This document shows, piece by piece, positions 1-7,148 of a stretch of DNA of 31,886 nt. Numbering within the stretch: position 1 is the first letter of the stretch; each line of letters opens with the position of its first letter. The stretch lies in the NCBI GenBank assembly GCA_036271015.1, contig DATBBL010000425.1:1-31886 (forward strand), read 5' to 3'. A program made the position numbers and the translations under genes. The stretch is from DASUAS01 sp036271015 (GTDB taxonomy: Bacteria; Actinomycetota; Acidimicrobiia; IMCC26256; DASPTH01). The notes below the pieces were generated by a model. It had not been told where the DNA came from. It did not search any database and saw only the letters and a list, made by a program, of their open reading frames with translations.

Positions 1-471
1 GCCTGCAGCCGCATACTGCTCGAGCGCGGCCGGCGGCACGGTGTTGAAGAAGCACAACCGTTCGACGAAGTCGTCGAAGCGATGGACGAGGTCGACCCCG
101 ACGACGCCGCCGATGTCGCCGCCGGCGACCGCGCACCGCCGATGACCGAGCACGTCGTGGACGAGCGCGTGCACGTCGCGCGAGTACACCGCGAGGTCGT
201 AGACGTCATCCGGCGAGAGGTCGCTGTCGCCGTATCCGCGCAGGTCGGGTGCGATCACCTCGAAACCCGCCGCCGCCAGCGGCGCGATGTTGCGCCACCA
301 GATCCGCTTGGTCTCCGGGTACCCGTGGAGCAGGAGCAGCGGGTGTCCACCCACACCTTCCCGCACGTACGCCAGCGAGAGGCCGTCGCGCACTGCCGAC
401 CGGTGGACGGTGAACTCGCCCGGCGCGGGCGTCGCCGGCTGCGGCGGACGGAACCGCGCCTCGTACGTCAC
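1..471 (-). CDS. alpha/beta hydrolase, epoxide hydrolase type (partial, 3' end outside window)
   Basis: The first 157 codons of an alpha/beta-fold hydrolase; the rest lies beyond position 1. The oxyanion-region motif HGYPET (about residue 53) is followed by DLRGYGDSD and by the nucleophile elbow GGDIGG with Asp119 as the nucleophile. An aspartate here, instead of the serine of esterases, together with HGxPE is the pattern of epoxide hydrolases and haloalkane dehalogenases; epoxide hydrolase is the better fit. The catalytic His and the cap domain are not visible. The GTG start at 471 overlaps the stop of the upstream SnoaL-fold gene in a GTGA, so translation is probably coupled. It would be the last visible gene of the minus-strand operon starting at 3013. 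The substrate is unknown. Confidence 0.85.
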   Translation of the reverse strand, partial: MTYEARFRPPQPATPAPGEFTVHRSAVRDGLSLAYVREGVGGHPLLLLHGYPETKRIWWRNIAPLAAAGFEVIAPDLRGYGDSDLSPDDVYDLAVYSRDVHALVHDVLGHRRCAVAGGDIGGVVGVDLVHRFDDFVERLCFFNTVPPAALEQYAAAG

Positions 472-908
472 ATCTCGACGTCGCGCCGCAGGCGGGTGAG
501 CACGAGGGTCTTGATCCGCCACTCCCCGTCGACCAGCTCGTAGGTCTCGGTGTAGTGCCCCCAGCCGGTCATGCTCTTCATGCCGAGCGGCGAGCCCTCG
601 GGCATCCGCAGGAAATCCTGCATCGCCCAGATGCCGCGCGCGGTCGTGGGCGACGTGATCTCGATCTCCGGCATGTGCCCGTGGTGCACGGTGAGGACGG
701 GGCCGACCGCGCCCTCCACGAACCGGCGGATGTTCTCGTTCCCCTGCACGACGTCGATGTCGGGCGCCTCCTGGGTCGTGTCCATCGTCGCGTCGGGCGC
801 GAACACGGCCTGGAAGCCGTCCCAGTCCTTCGTGTCCATGCAGCGGAAGTAGCTCGCCTTGAGCCGCTTGATCTGCTCGATCGCACTGAGCTCCTGCTGG
901 GCATCCAT
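468..908 (-). CDS. SnoaL-like / NTF2-fold protein
   Basis: A 146-residue protein of the SnoaL/NTF2-like fold. It opens with an IKRLKASYFRCMDTKDW helix followed by FAPDATMD, the usual start of the polyketide-cyclase-like/steroid-isomerase-like superfamily, and ends with a beta-rich half (WGHYTETYELVDGEWRIKTL). Family members are small isomerases, hydratases, cyclases or accessory subunits of ring-active enzymes, so a precise reaction cannot be given. The ATG at 908 is preferred over a GTG at 920 because GGAGG lies five bases upstream of it and it overlaps the SDR stop as TGATG. A second, divergent SnoaL-fold gene lies at 3960 in the opposite operon. This suggests both operons work on related ring compounds. 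Confidence 0.85.
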   Translation of the reverse strand: MDAQQELSAIEQIKRLKASYFRCMDTKDWDGFQAVFAPDATMDTTQEAPDIDVVQGNENIRRFVEGAVGPVLTVHHGHMPEIEITSPTTARGIWAMQDFLRMPEGSPLGMKSMTGWGHYTETYELVDGEWRIKTLVLTRLRRDVEM

Positions 909-1699
909 CACGGCCTCCACGGTTTCGGCCAGTCGTCACTCCGCAACTGCGCGTCCATCCCACCGTCGCAGAAGAGCACCGACCCACAGAAGAACCGCGC
1001 GTCGGGACCCAAGAGGTAGGCGATGAGGGCGGCGATCTCCTCCGGCCGGCCGTTGCGGCCGATCGGCGCCTTGAACGCGTCGATCATCGGACCGACCGTC
1101 GGGTGGTCGAGCCCTTCCTGGAGCAGCGGCGTCTGGATCGCCCCGGGCGCCACCGCGTTCAGGGTGATGCCCGCACCCGCCCAGTCGGCGGTCGGCGCGT
1201 TGCGCCGCACCCAATACGAGAGGGCGGTCTTGGTGACCGGGTAGGTGCCGAGCGAGTCGCCGTCTCCGGCGAGCGCGCGCGTCGCGTCCTCGTCGCCCTC
1301 GAGGCAGCTGACGATCAGCGCCTCGTCGAGCCCCGGCTGACACGTGGTGGAGTTCGAGCTGATCGCCACCGCGGCGGGGTCGGTGCCCCGCGCCAACAAC
1401 GGCCGCAGACCGGCCAGCATCTGCACCGTGCCGAAGTAGTTGACCGAGATCAGGAGCGACGCCGGCCGCTCCGGGAGCCCGGCGAGGCCGGCGAACGTGA
1501 CGAGGCCGTCGAGCGCGCCGCCCGAGAGCTCATCGACGCGGTCGATGGCCGCGGCGCGACCCTCCGGCGTGCCCAGGTCGGCTTCGACCTCGGCGTTCTT
1601 GAGGTCGATGCCGATGACGCGCGTGCCGTCGGCCTCGAGCCGCGATTGGAGCGCCGCGCCCATGCCCGAGCCCGATCCGGTCACCGCGACCGTGCTCAC
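908..1699 (-). CDS. short-chain dehydrogenase/reductase, 3-alpha-hydroxysteroid dehydrogenase-like
   Basis: A 263-residue classical-type SDR. The NAD(P)-binding motif GSGSGMG lies at residues 8-14, an acidic residue follows at VIGIDL (favouring NAD), the catalytic serine region reads AISSNSTT, and the active site is Y153-P-V-T-K157. The stretch between Ser and Tyr is longer than in most SDRs, as in 3-alpha-hydroxysteroid dehydrogenase/carbonyl reductase relatives. The C-terminal FFCGSVLFCDGG is the usual SDR end. The start is a GTG overlapping the stop of the 24-codon ORF at 1770 (GTGA). Likely role: oxidation of a secondary alcohol or reduction of a ketone in the island's pathway. The substrate is not deducible. 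Confidence 0.9.
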   Translation of the reverse strand: MSTVAVTGSGSGMGAALQSRLEADGTRVIGIDLKNAEVEADLGTPEGRAAAIDRVDELSGGALDGLVTFAGLAGLPERPASLLISVNYFGTVQMLAGLRPLLARGTDPAAVAISSNSTTCQPGLDEALIVSCLEGDEDATRALAGDGDSLGTYPVTKTALSYWVRRNAPTADWAGAGITLNAVAPGAIQTPLLQEGLDHPTVGPMIDAFKAPIGRNGRPEEIAALIAYLLGPDARFFCGSVLFCDGGMDAQLRSDDWPKPWRP

Positions 1700-1770
1700 G
1701 GCTTCACCAGCTCGAGCCCGGCACCCACCTCGGCGCCGAACGCCGCTTCCGGGAAGTCGCCGACGTCCAT
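1696..1770 (-). CDS. possible 24-residue small protein
   Basis: A short ORF in the gap between the EthD-like gene and the SDR. It begins MDVGDFPEAAFGAEVGAG and ends LELVKP. The ATG is preceded by a very good Shine-Dalgarno sequence, AGGAGG with six bases of spacing, and the stop overlaps the SDR GTG start as GTGA. The SDR GTG has no comparable site of its own just upstream, so this ORF may exist to load ribosomes for the SDR, or may be a genuine small acidic protein. It has no Cys and does not look like a mycofactocin-type precursor. No family is recognised. Confidence 0.5.
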   Translation of the reverse strand: MDVGDFPEAAFGAEVGAGLELVKP

Positions 1771-1792
1771 GTGCGTCCTCCTGACGAATCGC

Positions 1793-2518
1793 TCAGGCGA
1801 TGGTCTGTGGCAGCGAGCTGGCCCGGATCGCGTCGGCGAAGCCGTACTCGAAGGGCACGATGAGCCGGAACGGAGCGTCGAGCACGATGCGCGCGTCCGG
1901 CCCGTAGGGCGCCGCCACGCGCGCGGCGCGGGTGACTGCCGCCGGATCGCCTTCGAGCAAATACACGTCGCAGTCGAGCGTCGCGTCCGTGATCGAATGG
2001 TGCCCGAGCACCGCGTGGACGCCCTCGACGTCGACCGCGGCGGGAGCGGTGATGTCGCGGGCGGCGTCGTCACCGCCGTGGCGGAGCACGACCCGGATCG
2101 CGGTGTGCTGGAAGTGCGGGATGTCCTCGCGATCGGCCTTCAGCACCGGATCGGCGACGCCCCACGTCCACGCCATCGCGTCGCCGGCCCGCACGATCTT
2201 CTTCTCCGGGGCGAACATGCGCCCGGCCGCTTCCAGCTTGTCGCGGTAGGTGGTCATGTCGGCGAGCACCTGCGCCGGATCGCCGCCCAGGGTGTAGACG
2301 GTCACGTGCACGCCGCGCCCGTCGGCGAACCCCTCGAGCCGGTCGGCGGGCTCCCGCACGTCATGCAGGTCGGGCGGTGCGACGTAGCGCTTGCCGGACA
2401 TGATCCCGGGCAGCGCGATGTTGGGCGGCAGGTGCTCGAGGTCGTACCAGCGGTTCCACGCCTCGACCGCGTCGGCGTCGCAGTCGACCGACGCGAAGAT
2501 GATCCCGGTGACGTCCAC
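1793..2518 (-). CDS. EthD-like / dimeric alpha-beta barrel protein
   Basis: A 241-residue protein. The N-terminal half has the ferredoxin-like EthD pattern: a first beta strand (GIIFASVDC), then WNRWYDLEHLPPNIALPG and a second strand (GKRYVAPP). A second half (about residues 140-241) may repeat a similar alpha+beta unit, beginning near HTAIRVVL. Members of this superfamily are often accessory proteins for oxygenases or small decarboxylase/dehydratase-like enzymes, so no reaction is assigned. The GTG start at 2518 lies six bases after the stop of the F420 oxidoreductase gene, in the same operon. No clear Shine-Dalgarno sequence is seen, which suits translational coupling. Confidence 0.6.
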   Translation of the reverse strand: MDVTGIIFASVDCDADAVEAWNRWYDLEHLPPNIALPGIMSGKRYVAPPDLHDVREPADRLEGFADGRGVHVTVYTLGGDPAQVLADMTTYRDKLEAAGRMFAPEKKIVRAGDAMAWTWGVADPVLKADREDIPHFQHTAIRVVLRHGGDDAARDITAPAAVDVEGVHAVLGHHSITDATLDCDVYLLEGDPAAVTRAARVAAPYGPDARIVLDAPFRLIVPFEYGFADAIRASSLPQTIA

Positions 2519-2524
2519 GGCCGA

Positions 2525-3013
2525 TCAGGCGGGCCGGAGCTCGATCAGCCGCACCAGCGGGATCTGCCGGTCGGTCCTGCTCTGGTAGTCGTCGTACCAG
2601 GGGCGGTCGACGTTCAGCGCGGCCCAGGTGGCCGCGTAGTCGGAGCCTTCGAGCACCTGCGGGTCGGCCCAGAACTCGCCGCCCTGGACGCGGACGCGCA
2701 CCTCGGGGTTGGCGTCGCCGTCGGAGAGGTTGAGGTACCAGGCGGGGTGGTCGGGCGCGCCGGAGAACGACGCGACGATGACCCGGTTGCCCTCTTCGTC
2801 GACCCAGAACGGCAGCGCGACCTTGTGCTCGTTGCCACTCTTGCGCCCGATGGTGTGGAGCACGACGTGGTGCATGCCGGCGATGCACCAGACCTCGTCG
2901 GCATCCGACGACTCCATCGCGGCCACGTGGCCCCGGCTGATCCCCGGGATCTCCTCCCGGGGCGGTTCCTCGAACGGCTCGCTCGTCTGGGACTCCGGTC
3001 GGGCTTCGGGCAT
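2525..3013 (-). CDS. deazaflavin (F420)-dependent nitroreductase family (Ddn-like) oxidoreductase
   Basis: A 162-residue protein with the Ddn/FDOR-A split-barrel signature: VVLHTIGRKSGNEHKVALPF (residues about 49-68), then VIVASFSGAPDHPAWYLNL with the diagnostic GAPxHPAWYxNL motif that shapes the F420 pocket. The C-terminus WYDDYQSRTDRQIPLVRL matches the family end. Relatives reduce quinones, nitro compounds or unsaturated substrates with reduced F420; the substrate here is unknown. It is the first gene of the minus-strand operon, divergent from the TauD gene. The ATG at 3013 lies six bases after a TAGGTT that could be a -10 element, so the message may be nearly leaderless. Confidence 0.9.
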   Translation of the reverse strand: MPEARPESQTSEPFEEPPREEIPGISRGHVAAMESSDADEVWCIAGMHHVVLHTIGRKSGNEHKVALPFWVDEEGNRVIVASFSGAPDHPAWYLNLSDGDANPEVRVRVQGGEFWADPQVLEGSDYAATWAALNVDRPWYDDYQSRTDRQIPLVRLIELRPA

Positions 3014-3094
3014 GGCCGAAACCTACCCCAGCCTCTGCAACGGTCAATTCCGCTCCGGCGTCTCGCGCTCCGCGCACGCCTCCGCGCCATTTCC

Positions 3095-3107
3095 TAGTAA
3101 CTACTAT
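3095..3107. promoter_or_regulatory. palindrome overlapping a -10 element in the divergent promoter region
   Basis: The sequence TAGTA-AC-TACTA is a perfect 5-bp inverted repeat with a 2-bp spacer. Its right arm overlaps TACTAT (3102-3107), a good actinobacterial -10 hexamer. A transcript from it would begin around 3114-3118, at the ATG of the dioxygenase gene. This looks like a repressor operator over a leaderless promoter; which protein binds is unknown. Confidence 0.5.
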
Positions 3108-3117
3108 GCTCCCTGCG

Positions 3118-3963
3118 ATGGACCTCCGTCCGGCCTCGCCCGCGCTCGGCACGACGGTGCGCGGCATCGACCTGCGGGACCCGCTCGCCGCCGACACCCG
3201 GGCCCGGTTGCACGCCGAGCTCGAGCGTACGTTCCTGCTGCACTTCCCGGCCCAGCACCTGTCCGACGACGAGCACGTGGCGTTCGTCCGGAAGTTCGGG
3301 CCGATCGCGGTGGAGGGCACGGGGACGGTCGGGTTCGTGTCGAACCACTTGCGTGACGGCATCCTCGGATCCGGGGCGGCGACGTTCCACATCGACTACG
3401 GGTTCACCGACGCCCCGTACGAGTTCCTGTCGCTGTATGGCCTCGAGATCCCCCGCGGGGGCGCCCAGACCTGGTTCGCGAACGCCGTCGCCGCCGCACG
3501 CGACCTGCCCGACGCCCTCCGTGTGCGCCTCGCCGGCGTCCAGGCCCGCGCCGCGGTCGACGTGACCTCCGAGGTGCGCGAGGAAGGAGTGCGAATCGAC
3601 CTCGGCCGCCTCGACGAGACCTACCCGCACGCGGTGCGGCCGGTGCTGTGGCCGCACCGGACGACCGGCGACCCCGTCCTCGCGGTGTGGGAGCAGCAGA
3701 CCGATGCGCTCCTGCCCCTGCCCGACGCCGACAGCCGCGCGCTGATCCGCGAGCTCTTCGCGCACCTCTACCGGCCCGACCACGTGATGGTGCACCGCTG
3801 GAAGCCGGGCGACCTGCTCCTGTGGGACAACCACGCGGTGCAACACGCCCGGCCCGCCGTCGGCATCGCGGAACGCCGTACGCTCCGCCGCGTGTGCGTG
3901 GGGACGACGCCCGATCTCTCGATCTTCGCCGATCGGATGCGGGCGAGGACGCACGCATCGTGA
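3118..3963 (+). CDS. TauD/TfdA-family Fe(II)/2-oxoglutarate-dependent dioxygenase
   Basis: A 281-residue enzyme (from the ATG at 3118) of the taurine/2,4-D dioxygenase family. It hydroxylates an unactivated carbon using O2 and 2-oxoglutarate. The iron-binding facial triad is visible: H91-I-D93 in FHIDYGF, and the distal His in NHAVQH at 243, followed by the 2-oxoglutarate-binding arginine region ERRTLRRV. The start at 3118 gives the normal family beginning (MDLRPASPALGTTVRGIDL). It has no Shine-Dalgarno sequence, which agrees with leaderless transcription from the -10 at 3102; an upstream in-frame ATG at 3106 lies inside the -10 region. It is the first gene of a six-gene operon and may install the hydroxyl group needed for later cleavage. 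Confidence 0.92.
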   Translation: MDLRPASPALGTTVRGIDLRDPLAADTRARLHAELERTFLLHFPAQHLSDDEHVAFVRKFGPIAVEGTGTVGFVSNHLRDGILGSGAATFHIDYGFTDAPYEFLSLYGLEIPRGGAQTWFANAVAAARDLPDALRVRLAGVQARAAVDVTSEVREEGVRIDLGRLDETYPHAVRPVLWPHRTTGDPVLAVWEQQTDALLPLPDADSRALIRELFAHLYRPDHVMVHRWKPGDLLLWDNHAVQHARPAVGIAERRTLRRVCVGTTPDLSIFADRMRARTHAS

Positions 3964-4343
3964 GCAACCTCGACACCGTGAGGACGATGTTGGCGTGCTT
4001 CTCCGCCGGTGACCCCGCCGGACAGCTCGAGCACTGCACCGACGACGTCGTCTACGAAGCGCCCTACTACGGCCTCGAGCGCCGCGGCAAGGACCAGCTC
4101 GCGGCGATGCTCGCGGCGGTCCAGGAACGGTTCGACGACGTGTCGTACGTGATCGTCGGCGACTTCCCGACCGTCGATCCCGACCTCGTGATCGTCGAGG
4201 TCCAGGGTGACAACCGCGTGCGCGGCGGCGACCGGCGCTACCAGAACCACTACGTGATGTTCCTGTACTTCCGCGACGGCCTGGTGCACCGGTGGCGGGA
4301 GTTCTCGAACCCTGACGTCTACCGAACGGCGGTGCAGGCATGA
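3960..4343 (+). CDS. SnoaL-like / NTF2-fold protein
   Basis: A 127-residue NTF2-fold protein starting at a GTG that overlaps the dioxygenase stop (GTGA). The pattern is typical of SnoaL-like proteins: an N-terminal helix (DTVRTMLACFSAGD), then CTDDVVYEAPYYG, and a C-terminal beta sheet with YQNHYVMFLYFRDGLVHRWREF. The final FRDGLVHRWREFSNP closely follows the usual F-x-DG-x-I-x-x-x-REY/F ending. Such proteins act as small isomerases, dehydratases or cyclases. Here it is translationally coupled to both the dioxygenase and the CoA-transferase, so it probably acts on the oxygenated product. The exact reaction is unknown. Confidence 0.87.
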   Translation: MSNLDTVRTMLACFSAGDPAGQLEHCTDDVVYEAPYYGLERRGKDQLAAMLAAVQERFDDVSYVIVGDFPTVDPDLVIVEVQGDNRVRGGDRRYQNHYVMFLYFRDGLVHRWREFSNPDVYRTAVQA

Positions 4344-6748
4344 GCGGAGTCCTGGAAGGCATCGACGTCCTCGACCTCTCGACGGGGATCGGCGGTCCGA
4401 TGACCGGCATGCTGCTCGCCGACCACGGCGCGCGCGTCACCAAGATCGAGCCGCCGGGCGGCGACCCGACGCGTTCGTTCTCGGGCGCGCAGGTGTGGCA
4501 CCGGGGGAAGCGGAGCGCGGTGCTCGACCTCCGCGACGCGGCCGACCACGAACGGTTCCTCGCGCTCGCGTCGCGTGCCGACGTCGTGCTGGAGAGCTAC
4601 GCCCCCGGCACCACCACCGAGCTCGGGATCGACGACGCCGCGCTGCGTCCGCTCAACCCTCGGCTCGTGTACTGCTCGATCACCGCGTACGGCGACGACG
4701 GCCGGCACGCCGGACGACCGGGGCTCGATGCGCTCGTCGCCGCGCGCACCGGGCACCAGTGGGAGAGCCGCGGCGTGCCCGGCGGCACCCTGGCCCGCCT
4801 CGCCGGTGTCCCGCCCGCCTTCCCCGACCTCGTCGTGCCCGACGACTGCTGGGTCGCCGCGCCACGGCCCGGTCCGCTCTTCTCCGGCGTGCCGTGGATC
4901 AGCGTGGCGTCCTGCTACCTCGCGACGCTCGCGATCAGCGGGGCGCTGCGGGTCCGCGAGCAGACCGGTCGCGGCCAGCGCGTGTCGACGTCGTTGCTCC
5001 AGGGCGTGCTCGCCACCACGCTCTCGGCCTGGCAGCGCGTGGAGCGCGTCGAGACCGACAACTTCCAGAGCTGGATCAGTGATCCTCGGGCACCGAAGGG
5101 CGTGTTCCGCTGCGCCGACGGCCGGTGGATCCACCAGTGGGTCCCCCTCCCCGACTTCGTGCTCAGCGCCGCCGAGGGCGACCACGTCCAGCGCACCGAG
5201 AAGACCACGAGGCCGCGCGACGCGACCACGCGCATCGGCATGGACGTCAACGAGATGCTGGTGCTGCAGCACTACCAACCACTCATGGCCGCCGCGATCG
5301 CCAAGTTCCCGGCCGAACCGTGGATCGCGCTCGGGGCCGAGGTGGGGGTGCCGTTGCAGCCCATCCGGTCGCCCGAGGAGGCGCTCCACGACGAGGCGCT
5401 CGTGGCCGACGGCTGCGTCACCGAGGTCGACGACCCCGCACTCGGTCCGGTGCGGCAGGTCGGCCGGGTCTACGAGCTGCACGCCTGCCCGACCGGGTCG
5501 CCCACCGCGCCGCCGGCGATCGGTGCCGACACGGAGACGGTGCGCGCCGAAGCCGACGCGGTCGCGCCGCCCGAACCCGTGTCACCGACCTCGACCCCGG
5601 CGCCGTCGTCGCCGTTGGCCGGGGTGCGCGTGCTCGACCTCGGGCTGGCGGTCGCGGGCCCGTGGGGGACGATGATGCTCGCCGACCTCGGTGCCGACGT
5701 GATCAAGGTCAACCCACTGCACGACTTCTACTGGATGAGCACGCACATCGCGATGTGCTGCAACCGGGGCAAGCGCAGCATCGCCATGAACCTCAAGGAT
5801 CCCGACGCCATGGCGATCCTGCGCGAGCTGGTCGAGTCGGCCGACGTCGTGCAGCACAACATGCGCTACGACGCCGCCGTGCGGCTCGGTGTCGACTACG
5901 AGAGCCTGCGCGCGATCAAGCCCGACCTCGTGTACTGCCACACCCGCGGCTTCGAGCACGGTGCGCGCGAGAAGCTCCCCGGGAACGACCAGACCGGCGC
6001 CGCGCTCGCCGGCCCCGACTGGCTCGACGGGGGCCTCGACCACGACGGCATCCCGCTGTGGCCCGTCGTTTCCCTGGGCGACACCGGCAACGGCTTCCTC
6101 TCGGCCATCGCCATCGTGCAGGCGCTCTACCACCGCGACCGCACGGGTGAGGGCCAGTTCGTCGATACGTCGATCATGTACGCACAGCTGCTGAACGCGT
6201 CGATCGCCTGGAGCCTGGCCGACGGCAGCCGGCACGGCGACCGTCCGCAACTCGACGCGATGCAGACGGGCTGGCATGCGTGCTACCGGCTCTACGACAC
6301 CGCCGACGGGTGGCTGTGCGTCGCCGCGGTGACCGACGACCAGCGCGACGCGCTGGCCACGACCCTCGGCGTCGGCGCGGTGACGAGGGACACCGCGTTC
6401 GACGCCCTCGAGCCCGCGTTCCGGACCCGCACGGCCGCGCAGTGGTTCGCCGCACTGGACGCCGCCGGCGTGCCGTGCGAGGTCTCCACGCCCGACTTCG
6501 TCCTCGACCTCTTCGACGATCCGGAGATGATCGAGAAGGGCTGGGTGACCCGGTACCGGCACCCGATCGTCGGCGAGATGGACGTCATGGGCCTGCTCTT
6601 CGACCTGTCGGAGACACCGGGCGTCGTGCAGGGGCCGCCGCTCGTGCCGGGCCAGGACACCCGCGCCATCCTCACCGAGCTCGGCTACGACGACACCCGC
6701 ATCGACAAGCTGGCCGCCTCCGGCGCCGTGCTCGACTGGAGCCCGTGA
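4340..6748 (+). CDS. tandem (fused) class III CoA-transferase, CaiB/BaiF family
   Basis: An 802-residue protein made of two CaiB/BaiF domains joined head to tail (about 1-390 and 425-802), with a Pro/Ala/Thr-rich linker near residues 405-425. Both halves have the family opening: VLDLSTGIGGPMTGMLLADHG and VLDLGLAVAGPWGTMMLADLG. The catalytic aspartate, which forms the acyl anhydride in formyl-CoA transferase, is present only in the second half: D609 in GEGQFVDTSI. The matching site of the first half is S216 in GRGQRVSTSL. The first half may therefore be structural, completing the interlocked dimer within one chain. The ATG overlaps the SnoaL stop (ATGA). It probably activates the operon's acid substrate to its CoA ester. 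Confidence 0.93.
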   Translation: MSGVLEGIDVLDLSTGIGGPMTGMLLADHGARVTKIEPPGGDPTRSFSGAQVWHRGKRSAVLDLRDAADHERFLALASRADVVLESYAPGTTTELGIDDAALRPLNPRLVYCSITAYGDDGRHAGRPGLDALVAARTGHQWESRGVPGGTLARLAGVPPAFPDLVVPDDCWVAAPRPGPLFSGVPWISVASCYLATLAISGALRVREQTGRGQRVSTSLLQGVLATTLSAWQRVERVETDNFQSWISDPRAPKGVFRCADGRWIHQWVPLPDFVLSAAEGDHVQRTEKTTRPRDATTRIGMDVNEMLVLQHYQPLMAAAIAKFPAEPWIALGAEVGVPLQPIRSPEEALHDEALVADGCVTEVDDPALGPVRQVGRVYELHACPTGSPTAPPAIGADTETVRAEADAVAPPEPVSPTSTPAPSSPLAGVRVLDLGLAVAGPWGTMMLADLGADVIKVNPLHDFYWMSTHIAMCCNRGKRSIAMNLKDPDAMAILRELVESADVVQHNMRYDAAVRLGVDYESLRAIKPDLVYCHTRGFEHGAREKLPGNDQTGAALAGPDWLDGGLDHDGIPLWPVVSLGDTGNGFLSAIAIVQALYHRDRTGEGQFVDTSIMYAQLLNASIAWSLADGSRHGDRPQLDAMQTGWHACYRLYDTADGWLCVAAVTDDQRDALATTLGVGAVTRDTAFDALEPAFRTRTAAQWFAALDAAGVPCEVSTPDFVLDLFDDPEMIEKGWVTRYRHPIVGEMDVMGLLFDLSETPGVVQGPPLVPGQDTRAILTELGYDDTRIDKLAASGAVLDWSP

Positions 6749-6749
6749 C

Positions 6750-7148
6750 GTGCCCGGAGTGATCCCCCCGTCGCCCACCCTGGACGACCAGTTCTTCTGG
6801 GACGCCATCGCCGAGGGCCGCCTGGTCTTCCAACGGTGCGCCGCGTGCGGAACCCTCCGCCATCCCCCGGCGCCGATGTGCGGTGAGTGCCACTCCGTGG
6901 AGTGGGACACGCAGGAGTCGTCCGGGCACGGGTACGTCTACACGTGGATCGTCTCGCACCACCCGACGAAGCCCGACGCGGAACCGCGCACCGTCGTCCT
7001 CGTCGATCTGGACGACGGCATCCGCTTCGTCGCCAACCTCCTCGGCATCGATGCCGGCGACGTTCGCAACGGGATGGAGGTCGTGCTCAGCATCGAGCCG
7101 GTCGACGGCGTCGTCCTCCCCCAGTTCCGGCCGGCGGTCGCCCCGTGA
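6750..7148 (+). CDS. DUF35 zinc-ribbon/OB-fold acyl-CoA-binding protein (ChsH2 DUF35-like)
   Basis: A 132-residue protein with the rubredoxin-like zinc ribbon CAAC...CGEC (near residues 30-50) preceded by FFWDAIAEGRLVFQRC, then an OB-fold (GHGYVYTWIVSHHP and later RFVANLLGI). This is the DUF35/DUF35_N pair (OB_aCoA_assoc). The family partners thiolase-like proteins. In the steroid side-chain aldolase Ltp2-ChsH2 the DUF35 domain is needed for activity. Here it starts one base after the CoA-transferase stop (GTG at 6750) and overlaps the thiolase-like gene by four bases. The order DUF35 then Ltp2-like strongly suggests a two-subunit complex made from adjacent cistrons. Confidence 0.92.
   Translation: MPGVIPPSPTLDDQFFWDAIAEGRLVFQRCAACGTLRHPPAPMCGECHSVEWDTQESSGHGYVYTWIVSHHPTKPDAEPRTVVLVDLDDGIRFVANLLGIDAGDVRNGMEVVLSIEPVDGVVLPQFRPAVAP

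Noticed and set aside
1696..1770. 24-codon ORF considered as a mycofactocin-type precursor peptide
   Set aside because: It does not end in the Val-Tyr type core expected for MftA, and no radical SAM or MftB gene is nearby.
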